64,000 nucleotides of DNA from Echeneis naucrates (GCF_900963305.1 NC_042524.1:10328693-10392692); one strand, 5' to 3'. Positions 25,001 through 36,988 are shown, numbered from the stretch's first letter. Notes: a model not told the origin generated them from the letters alone. A program made the numbers and translations.

Positions 25001-28000
25001 GGTGTTGACACCATCATCTACAGCCCTCTCAATATCATCCAACAGGTTGTCAGTGGAGCCTCTGATCACCACCGTTGAGATGGCACTGTCTTCTTTCTCT
25101 GTTTGAAACATCCAAGATCCAACAAAATGTCAAGCTTAGAACTCGTGGCAAAAAATCCAATCAGGTTAAAACAGAAGACTAAAAAAACCTGAGCACAAGT
25201 AATTTACCATGTTTGAAGACCACCACCTGGGTGTCTCCCACTTCTGTCAGGTACACGCTGTCACAGTGACCCATCTCCTCAGGAGTTGGAGCCGTCTAAG
25301 AAAACACAAGTGAGTTATTGTAAGTGATGTAATGCTCTGCATCATTGTGGTTAAAACGTGAACTGAATAACACATAACTGGACTCACCATCCTGGGCAGT
25401 GCTACAGCTCCTACAGTTTTACATAACCTCCTGAGGTCCCACTTGGAGTTAAGCCTGTCAGGGAAAAAGGAGGATTACTTCGCTGTGATAAAACACACTA
25501 TACCATTACGACTTTTATACCACTAACATAACAAACCTATGCCATCAATGTGACCTTTGTCAGTGATTATAAAATTACAGATTGATAGAAAGAACAAACA
25601 AAACCAAACAAAAAAATATGTGGACAAAGAAATGAATCACTACTCAGTTGTAAAAGATTAAACAAATATCTACTAGACAAATTAAGAAATTATATATTTT
25701 TGCTGCATTAGGCCAAAAAAAAAAAAAAACCTTACGTATTTTGAATACTGAAATTTCTCTTTCATCCAATATCAATTGATCTTTTGACATAGATCTCCTG
25801 TTCTAAACTGAAGTCTGTGACAGGGTTGAGACTAATGTTCAAGCCACTTTCCAATAACACTGCCAATAGCTCTGGCATCCCTCTGCTGCCCATTTAGTTG
25901 TATCACCTGGTAATTTATACTGCCTGGGATTACCAGACGTCTTGTAGGTCTTACCTCACGACCATGAGGTTGTACTTGTTGGCGTAGTGTAGTGCCATGT
26001 CGGCCACTTTCCCCCCAGTTACCACGACATTGGCACCAGCCTCCTTGATGGCTTTCACCTGAGCCTCCATCAAATTCTCCTCTCCCTTACTGAAGTCCAT
26101 GAGCTCTTGTGCACTATTTATCAGCACTGTACCCTGTGAGACAGAGAAGAACCCTGTCAGTGGCATCAGCTTCAGCTTCACAAAAGCAAAAAAACAAACA
26201 AACAAAAAAAAACAAAACACTACTTTTTGGGGAGGTTAGGCACATGAAACTTTTGCATGTATTTTAAAATGACCAAAATGGCCAGAATACTACAGAATAG
26301 TAGAGCTATTTCATTACTGTTTGGCTTGTGTTGGTGAGACTTTTCAGGAGAACTCGAGATACTTAATTGTTTCATTATTTATTACCTTGGTCTCTGTCAC
26401 CGTGCAGTCAAAGGGGCAGGAGAAGACTGCAACCTTTGCATCCTTCACAGATGTGATATCTCCCTCAGCCTCCTTCTTAAAAACCATGCCATGTAGCATG
26501 GAGGATGCCAACACACCACAACCCTGAAAACACCACAGACATTATCTTAGATGCCAACAACAAATGAAAAAAGAAATGCGTAAAATGGGATAAAGCTACT
26601 TACCAGAATCTTGCATACTCTGACGTTATCAACATTGAAATTGCCAGAGTCTGGAAAGATGGACACTGCAGCACAAAACAGCAGAGAAGATATCGTAGAA
26701 GAAATACATAGTTAATATTGTCACTGTGACTGTGAATTATCTGAGAGTTGACAGCTCCAGTCTTGTTTTGGTAGTCTGCATGGCTGACTCACCACAAGCC
26801 TGTGCGATCAGGCTGGCAAGGAAGTCTTCACTGCCATACTGTTTACTCATGACAGATGTACGGATCAGAGATGTGGCCTCTTTAACATCATGGAGGTTCT
26901 TGGCTGAGGAACAAACACATTCTGGGAGGATCTCTAGAGTTTTCCGACATGCCATCTCATAGCCATCAATCACCTGTGCGATAGATACATTTACATTTTA
27001 GCAGAATGTCATCATCTCTGAAGTCATGAAGGAGTTCTGAAATTTACAGGAAATATTTCTGACCTTGCCGTTATATCATTACAATGTCTACACAACATAA
27101 AGCATGTGGTGAACTTCATTGGCTACCTCTGACACAGACAGGCCCATTCTGAGCAGCTCTTCAGCCAGCTCCAGCAGCGCCCCAGCAAACACCAGGACGA
27201 AGTTTGTGCCATCTCCAACCTCCTGCTCTTGCATGTGGGACGCCATCACAATCATTTTGGCTGCTGGATGCTGCACCTGTTCCATAATAAAGATTCAAGA
27301 AGGAAAACATTTAAATAAACCTAACTCGTAAATGATTTCCATATGCAATATGCTGGAGAAAAAAACTTGTTTCTCCTCACCTCAAGCTCTCTGAGAATTG
27401 TTGCAGCATCATTGGTGACAAACAGCTTCTCCAAGTGGTTGATGACCATTTTGTTCATACCTAAAGGATGACGATGCAGAACAGCAATGTAACTAAGCCA
27501 TAATAGTGTTTCAGTCTTTGTTTGGAGAAAGCAGGGCACAGAGAAACTTAATACAAACATTTATGTTATGACTGGAGGAGGGTGCTCACCGTTTGGCCCA
27601 TAGGCAGTGCGTGTGGTCTGAGACAGCTCCTTACAGGCTCTGATGTTACGGAAGACTGCCTCTTCCAGCCCTGAATAATGCTGCACAGACAAAAAACAAA
27701 ACCATCAGCATCATGTCTCAGCACAAGTCACAGAAGCAGCTATTGGTGCGGTGATAAATGAACACAGAATGGGTGTGTCAGGGAGTCCGTGTGGACAAAA
27801 GCATGTGCAAACGACACATTTAGGCTTCCACACGAAACAAGTCGAGTGGAAGCCTAAAGTGACCCAAAACAGGAAGCACCGGAGTCCTCAGACAGTTATC
27901 TAAGTGCTTTCTGTGTGTGACTGCCATCTGACACCGCTTTACTTAAACAACATATTGAAATGTTAAAAGAGCCAGGGGCCGAGGCAGAAGCCGTCCTCGG

Positions 28001-28230
28001 TCCGGGCTAACAGCCTCGGGTCCAGCGGCATGGCTTCTTTCTAGAAGTCTCCCCACATGAGCCGGATGAACGTGCTAACTCAGAGGCTAACGCTAGCTAC
28101 TAGCATGCTAGCTCAGAATAAATCCACCGGAAGGGACGCGACGGCGGTATAACCCTGATTTGACTCTCACCTTGGCGCCATCTTTCAACATTTGGGCAAA
28201 GCCCGGAGCTTTGGGGACGTGGAGAGCCAT
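22081..28230 (-). CDS. cct8: T-complex protein 1 subunit theta (chaperonin TRiC/CCT subunit 8)
   Basis: One of eight subunits of the cytosolic TRiC/CCT ring, which folds actin, tubulin and other proteins using ATP. Fifteen coding exons with the canonical end: 28171-28230, 27590-27680, 27381-27460, 27127-27276, 26793-26973, 26604-26665, 26386-26523, 25955-26133, 25388-25454, 25208-25295, 24983-25098, 24723-24794, 24407-24571, 23807-23926, 22081-22152. They give 546 aa (human 548). The start MALHVPKAPGFAQMLKDGAK is typical of theta. Group II chaperonin motifs: TAYGPNGMNKM, NDAATILRELE, the ATPase loop GDGTN at 98-102, and VPGAGATEIELA near the C-terminal equatorial part. The canonical end is VDQ|IIMAKPAGGPKPPQGKKD plus an acidic tail. 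A second possible last exon lies between exons 14 and 15 (separate entry). Confidence 0.97.
22975..23082 (-). CDS. cct8: Alternative (duplicated) last coding exon of cct8 with a different C-terminal tail
   Basis: This sequence lies 724 bp downstream of cct8 exon 14 and 822 bp upstream of the canonical last exon. It has an acceptor (GATCCAG|ATCATCATGG), starts in the phase exon 14 requires, and encodes IIMAKAAGGPKAPKQRGHWD, then KDGWDEEPDHFDTHH and a TAG stop: 35 residues against 23 in the canonical exon. The first 13 residues match the canonical IIMAKPAGGPKPP at 11 positions, so it is plainly an exon duplicate. The rest has diverged but stays acidic and open. Splicing 14 to this exon would give a 558-aa protein. 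No AATAAA is seen directly after its stop; the nearest variant (ATTAAA, minus strand, 22178-22183) lies just before the canonical exon. It could be a real isoform, or a decaying duplicate that is skipped. Confidence 0.7.
   Translation of the reverse strand: MIMAKAAGGPKAPKQRGHWDKDGWDEEPDHFDTHH
27815..27861. repeat. Compact inverted repeat (hairpin) in cct8 intron 1
   Basis: TTTAGGCTTCCAC (27819-27831) is followed after 14 nt by its exact reverse complement GTGGAAGCCTAAA (27846-27858). With one bulged A the stem extends by three more pairs (CAC/GTG) to 16 bp. It is too short for a usual microRNA precursor. No transposon ends are recognised beside it. Confidence 0.8.
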
Positions 28231-29090
28231 TTTCTAACGTTTAGCAGCCCGGCGATCCTGGAGAGGGTAGCCGCGGCGTGGGTTCAGCTCTGGGTACAAA
28301 GCCGGAGAGACCGAGGCGGGGCGACTTCAGCAAGGCGTGGAGCCAGTGACGGGTACCGACAAGGGACAAGCGGAAAGACCTGCGTTTCACCTGCAGGCTG
28401 CAGTGTTGTCCAACATGACAGCAGTTATTCTTCCAAAGGTGTCCAAAGGCCTGATCGACAAAGTATGTACCGAGATCATCTTCGCTTTATTTCAGCTTCA
28501 AACGTCAACAAATCCTTTTAATTGATGACGAACTCCTAATTTAAAAGGATTAGATCGAAACCTGCACAAATACTGACCAATCTGATAGTTGGAACAATCT
28601 TCAATTATGAGGTCAATAGAAGAACCGTATTAGCAACCAAATAACAGCGAGCTGTACCTAATGTGTCCAGTGACTGAAATTGAATTTTATAGCGAAAGAC
28701 AGTTTACCCTTTCAAATAACATGTTTTTCAGTTCCTGAGGTAATTCAGTTAAGGTTTCTTAATTTTTGGTAAAGGGATCATTCACTTTAAGGACACTTAT
28801 CTTCAGTCTGAATTCAACAATTTGAAATAAGGTCTACTGTTTGTTTTCCTTTCCAATGAGCTGGAACACTTTTATATATTGGAGGTCAACATGTGAATTT
28901 ACCACTTATCGAGATTGTCCAGGTGTGACTGGGGCATTAATGGAAATACAAGAATTATGCCAGTTTCATAATTTTAAGACAATGCAGAGATTTTAGTGAG
29001 AATGACACAAGCAACTGTGTCACAAACAGCCCAGATTAAATCTGTTGCAACAACAAAACACAGACTTTTGGGGAGGTGAAGCTTATACAT
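28231..29090. other. cct8 promoter and cct8-pimreg spacer
   Basis: Positions 28,231-28,400 are CpG- and GC-rich, as expected for the cct8 promoter. No TATA box is evident. On the plus strand, leading away from cct8, there is a short open stretch starting at ATG 28411 (MTAVILPKVSKGLIDK) that ends at a good donor (GACAAA|GTATGT near 28,460). I could not connect it to further exons. The rest, 28,520-29,090, is AT-rich with nothing recognised. Confidence 0.4.
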
Positions 29091-29096
29091 TTTATT
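29091..29096 (-). terminator. Candidate pimreg polyadenylation signal
   Basis: Minus-strand AATAAA about 800 nt downstream of the pimreg stop codon. The interval 29,097-29,890 would then be an AT-rich 3' UTR with no other feature recognised. Confidence 0.45.
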
Positions 29097-29890
29097 GCGG
29101 GGTTTTTCCTTCACATTTTGACACAACAGCTCACTTAAGCAGAAGATGAGGGATATGACTTTTCAGCACAATCACAGTTGTCCTCAGGTAATGAACCATT
29201 ACATCTTCCAAAACATTATCCAATGATTTATGTGTACAGTATTGATGCATGAATTATCCACAGGTCATCAAAAGTGCCAACTTCGGCCACCAGGAAAGTG
29301 TTCCCATCAAATCCCAACCAAATTTCTATATATAAAAAGTCCCCTTTCACAGAAAATACACTTTAGAACATGGTTCATTCAAATAACATTTTAAAAAGGC
29401 ATAACAAGTATTAGTAACATTATTTCATACATGTAAAGTGAAGGAAAATGCATTTCCTCCATCATGAAATTTAGTGTTAGTTCTGCAGATACAATTTTGG
29501 TGTCATGCAGCAAATGCTTTAAAAATTAGATTTCAGAAACTAGCAAAAGATTCCAAAGATAGTGAACACAAATAAAAATATTAGTATTTTGAAAATGTAA
29601 CTAGGACATTTGGTTGTAGCAGCTATGACAAGTAATACGCAACAAAGAAATCCCTTTGGTTACTACAATGAGGATATTTTGCCCACAATTAGCTAACCTG
29701 AGAGTAAACAAGAGAATTATATAATATATACACACACATTTCTGCTAAAATCCCATAGCAAAGATAGAAAAACAAGTTGTCAGGTAACAGTCTCCCAGTA
29801 TGACAATACTACATGTATAAACCTTAATAATGATAAATATGAAATGTAGATAAAAAGGTCCTGTATTTTACACAGACACGTGCATATTGA

Positions 29891-32476
29891 TCAGAGGGGT
29901 TTACGAATAGTGCTCACAGTCGTGTGGGCCCAACCTCCAAGTCTGTTTGAGAGGTGCATGGCTCTACGTGTGAGGTTTGAGCGACTGAGTTTACCATTGG
30001 GGTCCAACTTCCTCATCACTGGTCCTCCAGAACGTCCACCTACAGTGGTTCTACAAAGAAAACACCAGTTAGCACAGAGAAATTTACAGAGACCTATGGA
30101 GGCCTGGTGCTTGCAGGTTTTCAAGATGCTTTAATACCAATGACAAATGGAAAACGGGATCCATCAACAGTTGTCCTTCGTCCTGTTAATTATATAAATT
30201 ATTGTATCCTGTTGTGTCCATCTCCTCTCTTTTTCTTTGGCTGCTGTGAAAAATTTCTGATTTCTTTGTGTTTTAAATGTTGCTTTACAAATTTGCTATC
30301 AAAATTCCATAATAAAATAAAAGCAAATGCTAACACAGGAGGACAATGATTCATCGAGAAAAAAAAAAGAAATAAGATTTCTGATACGATGTAACTTTTA
30401 GTATTACCAGTTCTATATATGGTCAGGATTTTGGATTACATAATTCCTATATTTTGGGATATCCCAAGACTTGCAGACATGCTGGTGAGGAGCAATAATT
30501 ATTTCACAACTTATCAGGAAATAGAGAACAAGTAGGAAGCAGGAAGAAAGAAATATGAGTTTGATAAGAGAAGAGAATCTTTTGCTTGGACATGGGTTAT
30601 TCATCAGCTTTTCACTGCAACAGGACTAAAAACCATGCACTGAAATACAGAAAGCAGTCTGACTCTGCCATGCACATTCATGTCACATTAGTCACAAACA
30701 GACCCTATACTCTCACAACTTAGCTTTGTTTAGAGGCGAATTTGTTTTCATGCTCGAATTTACCTTTTTCTCTACTCCGTGATAAGGGAATAGCTGAACT
30801 GCCTGCGGTAAGAGGAAAACCAAAATTGAGCTATGTGTACAAGGAAGGCATTTGGCTGCACGTAATTCACACTCAAAGGGCCCCTGCCCATGAGCTTTTC
30901 TGCTTTTCAGCGCATCGTCCTGGATAGTTAAAAATTTTGAAAGTCATCACAGGAAGTGATGCAAACATACTCCAGGCTCTTTCAAACACATTTTTGTCAT
31001 TTCATCTGGTTACAGTTCCCAGACCCACACCCTCTCATCCTCTCCTCCCCTCCCCTCACTCCCTCCTTTTCCAAATACCAGAAGCACAGACCCAGTTTCA
31101 AACTGAAGCGGGAAGAATGTGGGTGGGGGGAGGGGAAAGAGGTCTGGGGATCAACAAGCTGCTCTGTGACAGAGCAGAGGGAGGCTGTGTCACTCAGTCT
31201 CCTCTATGTAGAGTGAGTATGAAAAATGGGGGGACGACAACAACAAAAATAAACAAGTGGCTTATCGAGAAATCCACAACAATTAACACATATGGAAACA
31301 GCCAAACAGGATTTAAACTGTCTTTACCTAAAGTGTATTACTAACAACTACAAAAAAAATGTAAAGAACAGATATTTTATTTGACCACATTCATGTCATG
31401 AATGCACTGAACTCAGAATTAAATTGCTTTACCTGTCGTCTCTGCCAATTATGTCATCAAAGGCCTTGGACAAATGTTTGAACCTCCTGAGTCCACTGGA
31501 AACACACTCCAAATCTCTGTCAAACTTCCTGCTATAGTAAAGATAAACACTTAGAGCCAAGAAACAGGACAGCAACAAAAACAAAAGCAACAAAAGAATA
31601 AAAGATCTGGCTCACACCATCACCAGTATAATGTATGAACAATAAAAGACTCACAACCTCTGTTTCTGTGTGTTGGGCGAGGCAAATGGACTTCGTAATG
31701 CAGCCATGCGGACCAGCTGTCTCCTGCCTCTTTCTGCTTTCACTCCCCGAACACCAGCTTCAGGAGTCCTTCTCCCTCTAGAACCAGGAGTACGGCCTGG
31801 TGTGGCTTTTGATCTAGGGGTGCGTCTTGGCGTTACAGCTTGGCCAGGTGTACGTCTTGGGGTGGGAAAACTTGATGAGCCAGCTTTTTCCCCATCAGAT
31901 GCTCTTCCTGGGGTTGCCACCAAACATTCCTCATGGGCAAACTCTCTGCTCCTTTGCAGCCTCTGGATGAAAAAGAAAGGGACACACAGAAAGAAAACGG
32001 GATAATGAGGCGAGTTGATGGCAGATTGCTGTTACTGGTGTTGGTCCATATTTATAGAAGAAAAAGAATATTGATTTCCAGGGATGGGATGTTCATGCAC
32101 AAAAAAAAAAAAAAGCTCTTCAATGTGGACCTCCACAGCATGAAACCAATTATACCTATTCACCTACCTGACACACTTCACTGATGGAGTTCCGAGCCCT
32201 GCGAGTAAGTTTGCGGACCGTGTTGGGTTTTGGTTGCTCCTTCATAGTTTCCCGGGTTGGGTTCTCGGGTAGGGAGTTGGTTTGGACAGAACGTAGTGGG
32301 AGCCGCTTGCGCAAAGACATTCGCAGGGAGTTAAGTGAAGATGAAGAGCGAAGCTTCCGGAAATGGTCTGGGGCCTCTGGGGAGCTATCTGCCCCATCAG
32401 ACTCATCCAGGACTGTATGTGCCCGCCATACTCCAACCACAGCTTTGCCAACTCCATCCATTACTGAAGACGCCAT
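29891..32476 (-). CDS. pimreg: PICALM-interacting mitotic regulator (FAM64A/CATS)
   Basis: PIMREG is a small basic nuclear protein of proliferating cells, linked in mammals to the metaphase-anaphase transition and to binding of PICALM. Four coding exons, 32168-32476, 31655-31962, 31433-31528 and 29891-30050, give 290 aa (human about 248). The coding start MASSVMDGVGKAVVGVWRAH lies 10 nt inside its exon, so at least one upstream non-coding exon exists; its donor is probably at 33339/33340. Conserved parts: RKRLPLRSVQTN near residue 77, RMAALRSPFASPNTQKQRLK, then FDRDLECVSSGLRRFKHLSK, matching the human AFRSPY...DSDLE...LQ block. A Thr-Pro-rich stretch at about 135-172 repeats TPRRTPG, TPRRTPRS and TPGRTPGS, a likely array of proline-directed (CDK) phosphorylation sites. 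Exon 3 has two in-frame donors 3 nt apart; GTGAGT is the better one. Confidence 0.9.
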
Positions 32477-33203
32477 GCTGACTGACCTGAAATGACCCTG
32501 AAAATAGCAAACCAGCAGACTATGTGTTACAATAATAAGAAAACATATGCTGTGTTACACACAGCTTTTCGTTAAACAAAGGTGTGTGTGTGTGTGTATA
32601 TATATATATGGAATAATAAATGGATCTCTCAGTTTAACAAATGGTAGCTAGAGAAGTTACAGGAATCCAATTTTTCAAATCAAGTATCCAGAAGTACTGC
32701 ATTTTAAAGAAGATAGCTCATATGTGAGTAACTGCCGTTAATGGCAACTGTAAATAATTACAATATACAGTTGCATACAAAGCGTTTGTGATAATGAAAT
32801 AATTACTAAGCCCCCAAAAAGCAAAGCAGAAAACAGAAAAAAGCTGTTTATCTAAGCTCATGTCACAGAGGTAAAAAGTGCAAAACATTTGAATGAAGTA
32901 AGTAATGAAACAGATCAAATGAAATAGTGTGGAAGTAGTAAGGCAGCAGTATCCGGTCATTTAGTTAGAAACAAAACAGTTGTTGATTAGTTTATCTCAA
33001 TAATTGACAATAGTCTTCTTGCTGATGAAATAAAATGAAACTAAAGGAGTAAGCGATCCTGGCCACAGTAAACTGCATTAGTGAAAGTGAGAGCCTATTG
33101 TTTGGTCTGATTCCTTTCACTGCCCTGCCCTTTTTTAAAACTTGACCAAAACACTGCCAGAGGGCCGATGGTCACCGTGCAGGCCAAATATAGGATTGAG
33201 AAA

Positions 33204-33240
33204 AATAATAATAATAATGATGATGATGATGATGATAATA
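33204..33240. repeat. (AAT/GAT)n trinucleotide microsatellite
   Basis: A run of AAT units passing into GAT/ATG units, in the 5' intron of pimreg. It is perfect over most of its length, so probably polymorphic. Confidence 0.8.
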
Positions 33241-33339
33241 AGAGCGAAAGATTCTTCTGTCCTCATGAATAAAAAGGACCGTGATTATCGGCCATAAACA
33301 AAGAGCAGCCCGCAGAGGAAAAAAACGCAGTTAGCTTAC

Positions 33340-33571
33340 CTGTATGAGCGCTAACGCGGGAACAAAACGGCTGATTTCAATCTGCCTTGAATAAAAGCTG
33401 CAAAACTACACAAAAACTAGTTATCCAGCCGTCTGTGGAGACGATGTGGATGTGTCTCTGTCTCTGTGACCGCTGCCTCGTTTCTTTCTCTGTTTAAATT
33501 TGGCGGTGGACCCTTGAGTGCACGCGCACCCTCAGACGTCAGCACGCCACGCACAGCGGCCTCTGACGTAA
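33340..33571 (-). promoter_or_regulatory. pimreg promoter and non-coding first exon, with E2F-like and CHR-like elements
   Basis: A donor (CATACAG|GTAAGC on minus) at 33340 suggests a 5' non-coding exon between here and about 33,480. Just upstream, CCGCCAAATTTAAA on the minus strand joins an E2F-like site (33499-33506) to TTTAAA (33493-33498). This is similar to the CDE/CHR pairing of late cell-cycle promoters, but the CHR core is a variant. A TGACGTAA CRE-like site is at 33564-33571. The transcription start is not known. Confidence 0.4.
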
Positions 33572-35044
33572 TACGTTGCGTACGTTCTGTCACGTCACCA
33601 CCAAGCGCTGAAATCACGGATGAAACACAGACATTAGAGTCTCTGGCTGAAGCAAGTTCAGATTTGAAAATGAGACATCGAAGGAAAACTAGTATGAATT
33701 TAGTGTCTGTGATGAGTCATGAATCAGGCAGAAACACTTTCTGTAAAATTGATATCAGTTGCTCATGAAATGGCATCAAATCCCTTCCAATGTGAGTAGT
33801 TGTATATGCATGTGTATGTGTATTTTAATACAAAAAACATCTCTTTGCAGATTAATCCCCCAGAGTAATTATACCATTTACGTCTGTTTTTTAAGCTCAG
33901 TTCAATACACAACTTTGATAAAAACAAGCGAGCACAACACAGTATTATAAGTTACAGCTTTCCAGATTTATTCCAATGCATCCACTCCAGCAATAAATCT
34001 TTTTGTGAGGTTTATAATATGCAATTTTATTGATTTGGCCCGACATAGATGTTAAAACAACATGAAAAGCATTGATTCCGCTTACGACATTTCTCTGCAA
34101 ATACCATAATAAGATCAATAAACCGGAATCTGCCCTGTTATACAGCCTGTTGACTCTAAAAGAACGTGGACAACAGGCCACTGAATATTGATGATCATCT
34201 GTTCTTTGCCACACTCAGTGAATCTTGTCTTTTTTTTTTTTTTTTTTTTTTTCATTCTGCACCTCAGCACACATAAAAATGAATTTACCCGAGAAAAGAG
34301 ATTATTTGTGTCCAGCAGGTGTCACTGTAGAATTGCATGGGAAATGCTTGCGTGACTCAATGCTTTGAAATGTTTGCCATGTCCATCTGTTTTGTTGAAA
34401 TCAGGTACGGGTTCATAACAAACCTCTGTTACTTTGTATTTTATGGTTAGATCAATTGGACATTTTCTTTATGAATGTTGGACACACAAATGCCAAACAC
34501 ACAGAGATAAATTGTGAGTTGTGAAAGATCCAGAATGGAGCAGCTTCTTCTACAGTAAAAGATATGACTCAGAGAGTTATCTTGAATTTATATGATACAT
34601 TTTATCACTGCTTGGCACAGATATCAAGCCTGTGAATTCTTGTCAAATATGCTGTTGTCCCTTTTCGATATTGTGCTGTTTTATGTGAACCTGTTAAGTG
34701 TTCCTTTATTGGTAAGAGCACAAAAGTTTAGACCTTGAACCTAGCCCTTGCCCTTGGACCTGTCTTTTTGTCTCATTAAGAGTAAATGTATAACATATTT
34801 TTAACAAGCCTTGATTGTACCGTTGAGTCAAAGTTCAGCACAAATGTGAAAATCTGAAACCAGGCTTTCCATTCTCAGTCAGTCCTTAAAGGACACTTAT
34901 TAGACACAAGTTTACTCTGTTGAGGTACTGTTTGACAGATTTGTCTGAAACAGTCACCCAATTTTACATCAAGATGGCTAAGAGCATCAACATTGATTTC
35001 GTAAGGCTCTTATTCTTGTCAAAGAGTTGTTGGTTTTCTTTTGG
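33572..35044. other. Intergenic pimreg-tmigd1 interval
   Basis: AT-rich sequence with a 23-base T-run at 34230-34252. No exon, RNA gene or recognised transposon. The part nearest 35,045 may belong to the tmigd1 3' UTR region. Confidence 0.5.
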
Positions 35045-35050
35045 TTTATT
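35045..35050 (-). terminator. Candidate tmigd1 polyadenylation signal
   Basis: Minus-strand AATAAA about 465 nt after the proposed tmigd1 stop. Other hexamers may be used. Confidence 0.35.
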
Positions 35051-35514
35051 ACACACGCTTATACCAACTAACTCTATATCTGTTAGTCTTCTGGTTAGAG
35101 ACACAACATATATCAACAATGAGCAACATACTTGTGCTATACATTTATCATACCTTAGAAAATTGCTGCGCTCAATGTCTGTCAATCTGCAAATGTTATC
35201 GTAATGTAAACTTAAAATCCAACAGTTTAGGGAGCATCTCAAGGTCTAATTGCAAGCTTAGCAGATCCCAGTAATCAATTTTCAAATGATCAACAGCTGC
35301 TACAGTAGACAACATATAACATTTCATCATATTTTAAAGAACATGCCAGGAAGATTCTCACAATTCAAGAAATGTTCAACCTTTCTTTTAAAAATATTAA
35401 ATATAGCGTAATATTATAAACTGAGCTACATAGATGCCCATCGCAGAGTCGCAGTAAAGAGAAGTGAAGTCTTCAGTCCTCAGTGGGTGACGCAGAGAAA
35501 ATCTTTCTCAAAGT

Positions 35515-36988
35515 TTACTTGCAGCACTGTCAAAAGAGATGCGCAGTATGAGTGGGTTAAGTTTGTAATGAGTCGGTCCCTGAGCCCTATCTATGTGCTT
35601 TATATGTTACCTTTGCAATTTTTTTCCATCGTGAAACCACAGCGAGAATTGCAGTCAGGCACACCACCACTACCCCTGCTATGATGGGAAACAGTGGAAA
35701 CTTCATCGTCTTTTCTACAGGAGAGGAAGAAGGTGATCAGCCCATGTTTTCTTCCATATCACTGAGAGACTCATAGCTTCAAAAGCTGATAAGTAACACA
35801 TGAAGAAATACAACATTGAAATGTGGCTCCAGCGGTTGTATGAACTGACCTGTTACTGTGACTTGGAAGACCTTGCTTATTGTTCCGTGGAGAGGAAAGT
35901 GAGCTGTGCACTCATATGTGCCTTCATGCAGGCTCCTCTCAACAGTGTTGGCCGTCAGTTGGCTCGTAAAGCCATCGCTGCTCATTGTGAAGCCACTTGC
36001 TGATAGATCCACTGCGCTTCCATTTAGTGTCCACAATATAGATGAGACTTGTGGATTGGCCCAGATATCGCAACTCAGGACCAACATTGATTCGATCTCC
36101 ACTTCAACCTGCTCTGCCTCAGAGAGCTGCGGGTGATCTGAGAAGGAAAGTCACAAATATTAATGCTGCAGAGGTTTTCAAACAAATATGAATGTTTTTG
36201 TTATTGTTTTATTAAATTTACAGCTTGATACACTAATTTCATGGAAAGAATAGATGAAATTGCATGTCAATCTGGTAATATCTGTAACCATGCTAATGGC
36301 AAGCTCTAAATGATGTCAGTGTCACTTTGTAGGCTTGTGTTCGTTGGTACAGAGTGAAATTTCTAATTTTATCATTCATGCCAAGCTGCCAGACAGACCA
36401 GCATTGCCATTCACTTCATCGCTCAGATGTCAGTGAATCTAAAACCTATACAATAGTTTCTGGAATTTTCTTTATTTCCAATATTTATTTGAATGGACTT
36501 ACATGTGACATTCAGGGTGACTGAGGCGCTAACTGTGGCGTTTCTGCTCAGGTGGCAGGTGAAAACGGCCTCGTTATCTTCGTGGATGATGGGTGAGATA
36601 CAGACACTGCTGCGCCCCTTCCTGTTTTCTTCATTTAGTCTGACCACAGCGCCGTTCCTCAGCCACACCAGCTCTTCCTCAGCCTCAGAATCGCCATCAG
36701 GCGTGCAAAGTAGAGACACAGTCTTCTCCAGCTCTGTGGTTATAACACCGTCAGTGCTGACATCTTGCTCGGACTGGATCTGGACACCTTGAGATAGTTA
36801 AAACATTTGTGGATCACTAAGTGAAGCAGTAACCGGACAAAAGTTGGACCAAAAAATATCCTGTTGTAGTAATTTAATGGAATATCAGATAAACTTTACG
36901 TGAACTAAAATGCAAATCTAACATGCTTACATAGTGTCCGGGTGGCACAGTAGAGGAGCAAAAGTAAAAGAGAAGGTCTGAACATCAT
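35515..36988 (-). CDS. tmigd1: Transmembrane and immunoglobulin domain-containing protein 1
   Basis: TMIGD1 is an adhesion-type single-pass membrane protein of kidney and gut epithelial cells in mammals. Exons: 36931-36988, 36503-36787, 35850-36137, 35611-35714, and a probable short last coding exon 35515-35526. They give 248 aa (human 262). Signal peptide: MMFRPSLLLLLLYCATRTL. First Ig domain cysteines lie in SLLCTPDG and FTCHLSRN, second in VLSCDIWANP and YECTAHF. The membrane segment is FPIIAGVVVVCLTAILAVV, followed by the stop-transfer RWKKIAK, which matches human RRKKIMK. With exon 5 the protein ends KKIAKCCK. If the last intron is retained it ends KKIAKVTYKAHR. Both tails are much shorter than the human cytosolic tail. 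Confidence 0.92.

Noticed and set aside
26974-27126. GATGATGA in a cct8 intron, possible snoRNA
   Set aside because: It lies too close to the intron's 3' end to leave room for a box D and stem.
28039-28046. TTCTAGAA heat-shock-element-like palindrome in cct8 intron 1
   Set aside because: Only two heat-shock units; a functional element normally needs at least three.
31670-32495. Plus-strand frames of 103-111 codons opposite pimreg
   Set aside because: They are antisense shadows of real pimreg exons, which have correct splice sites and conserved protein.
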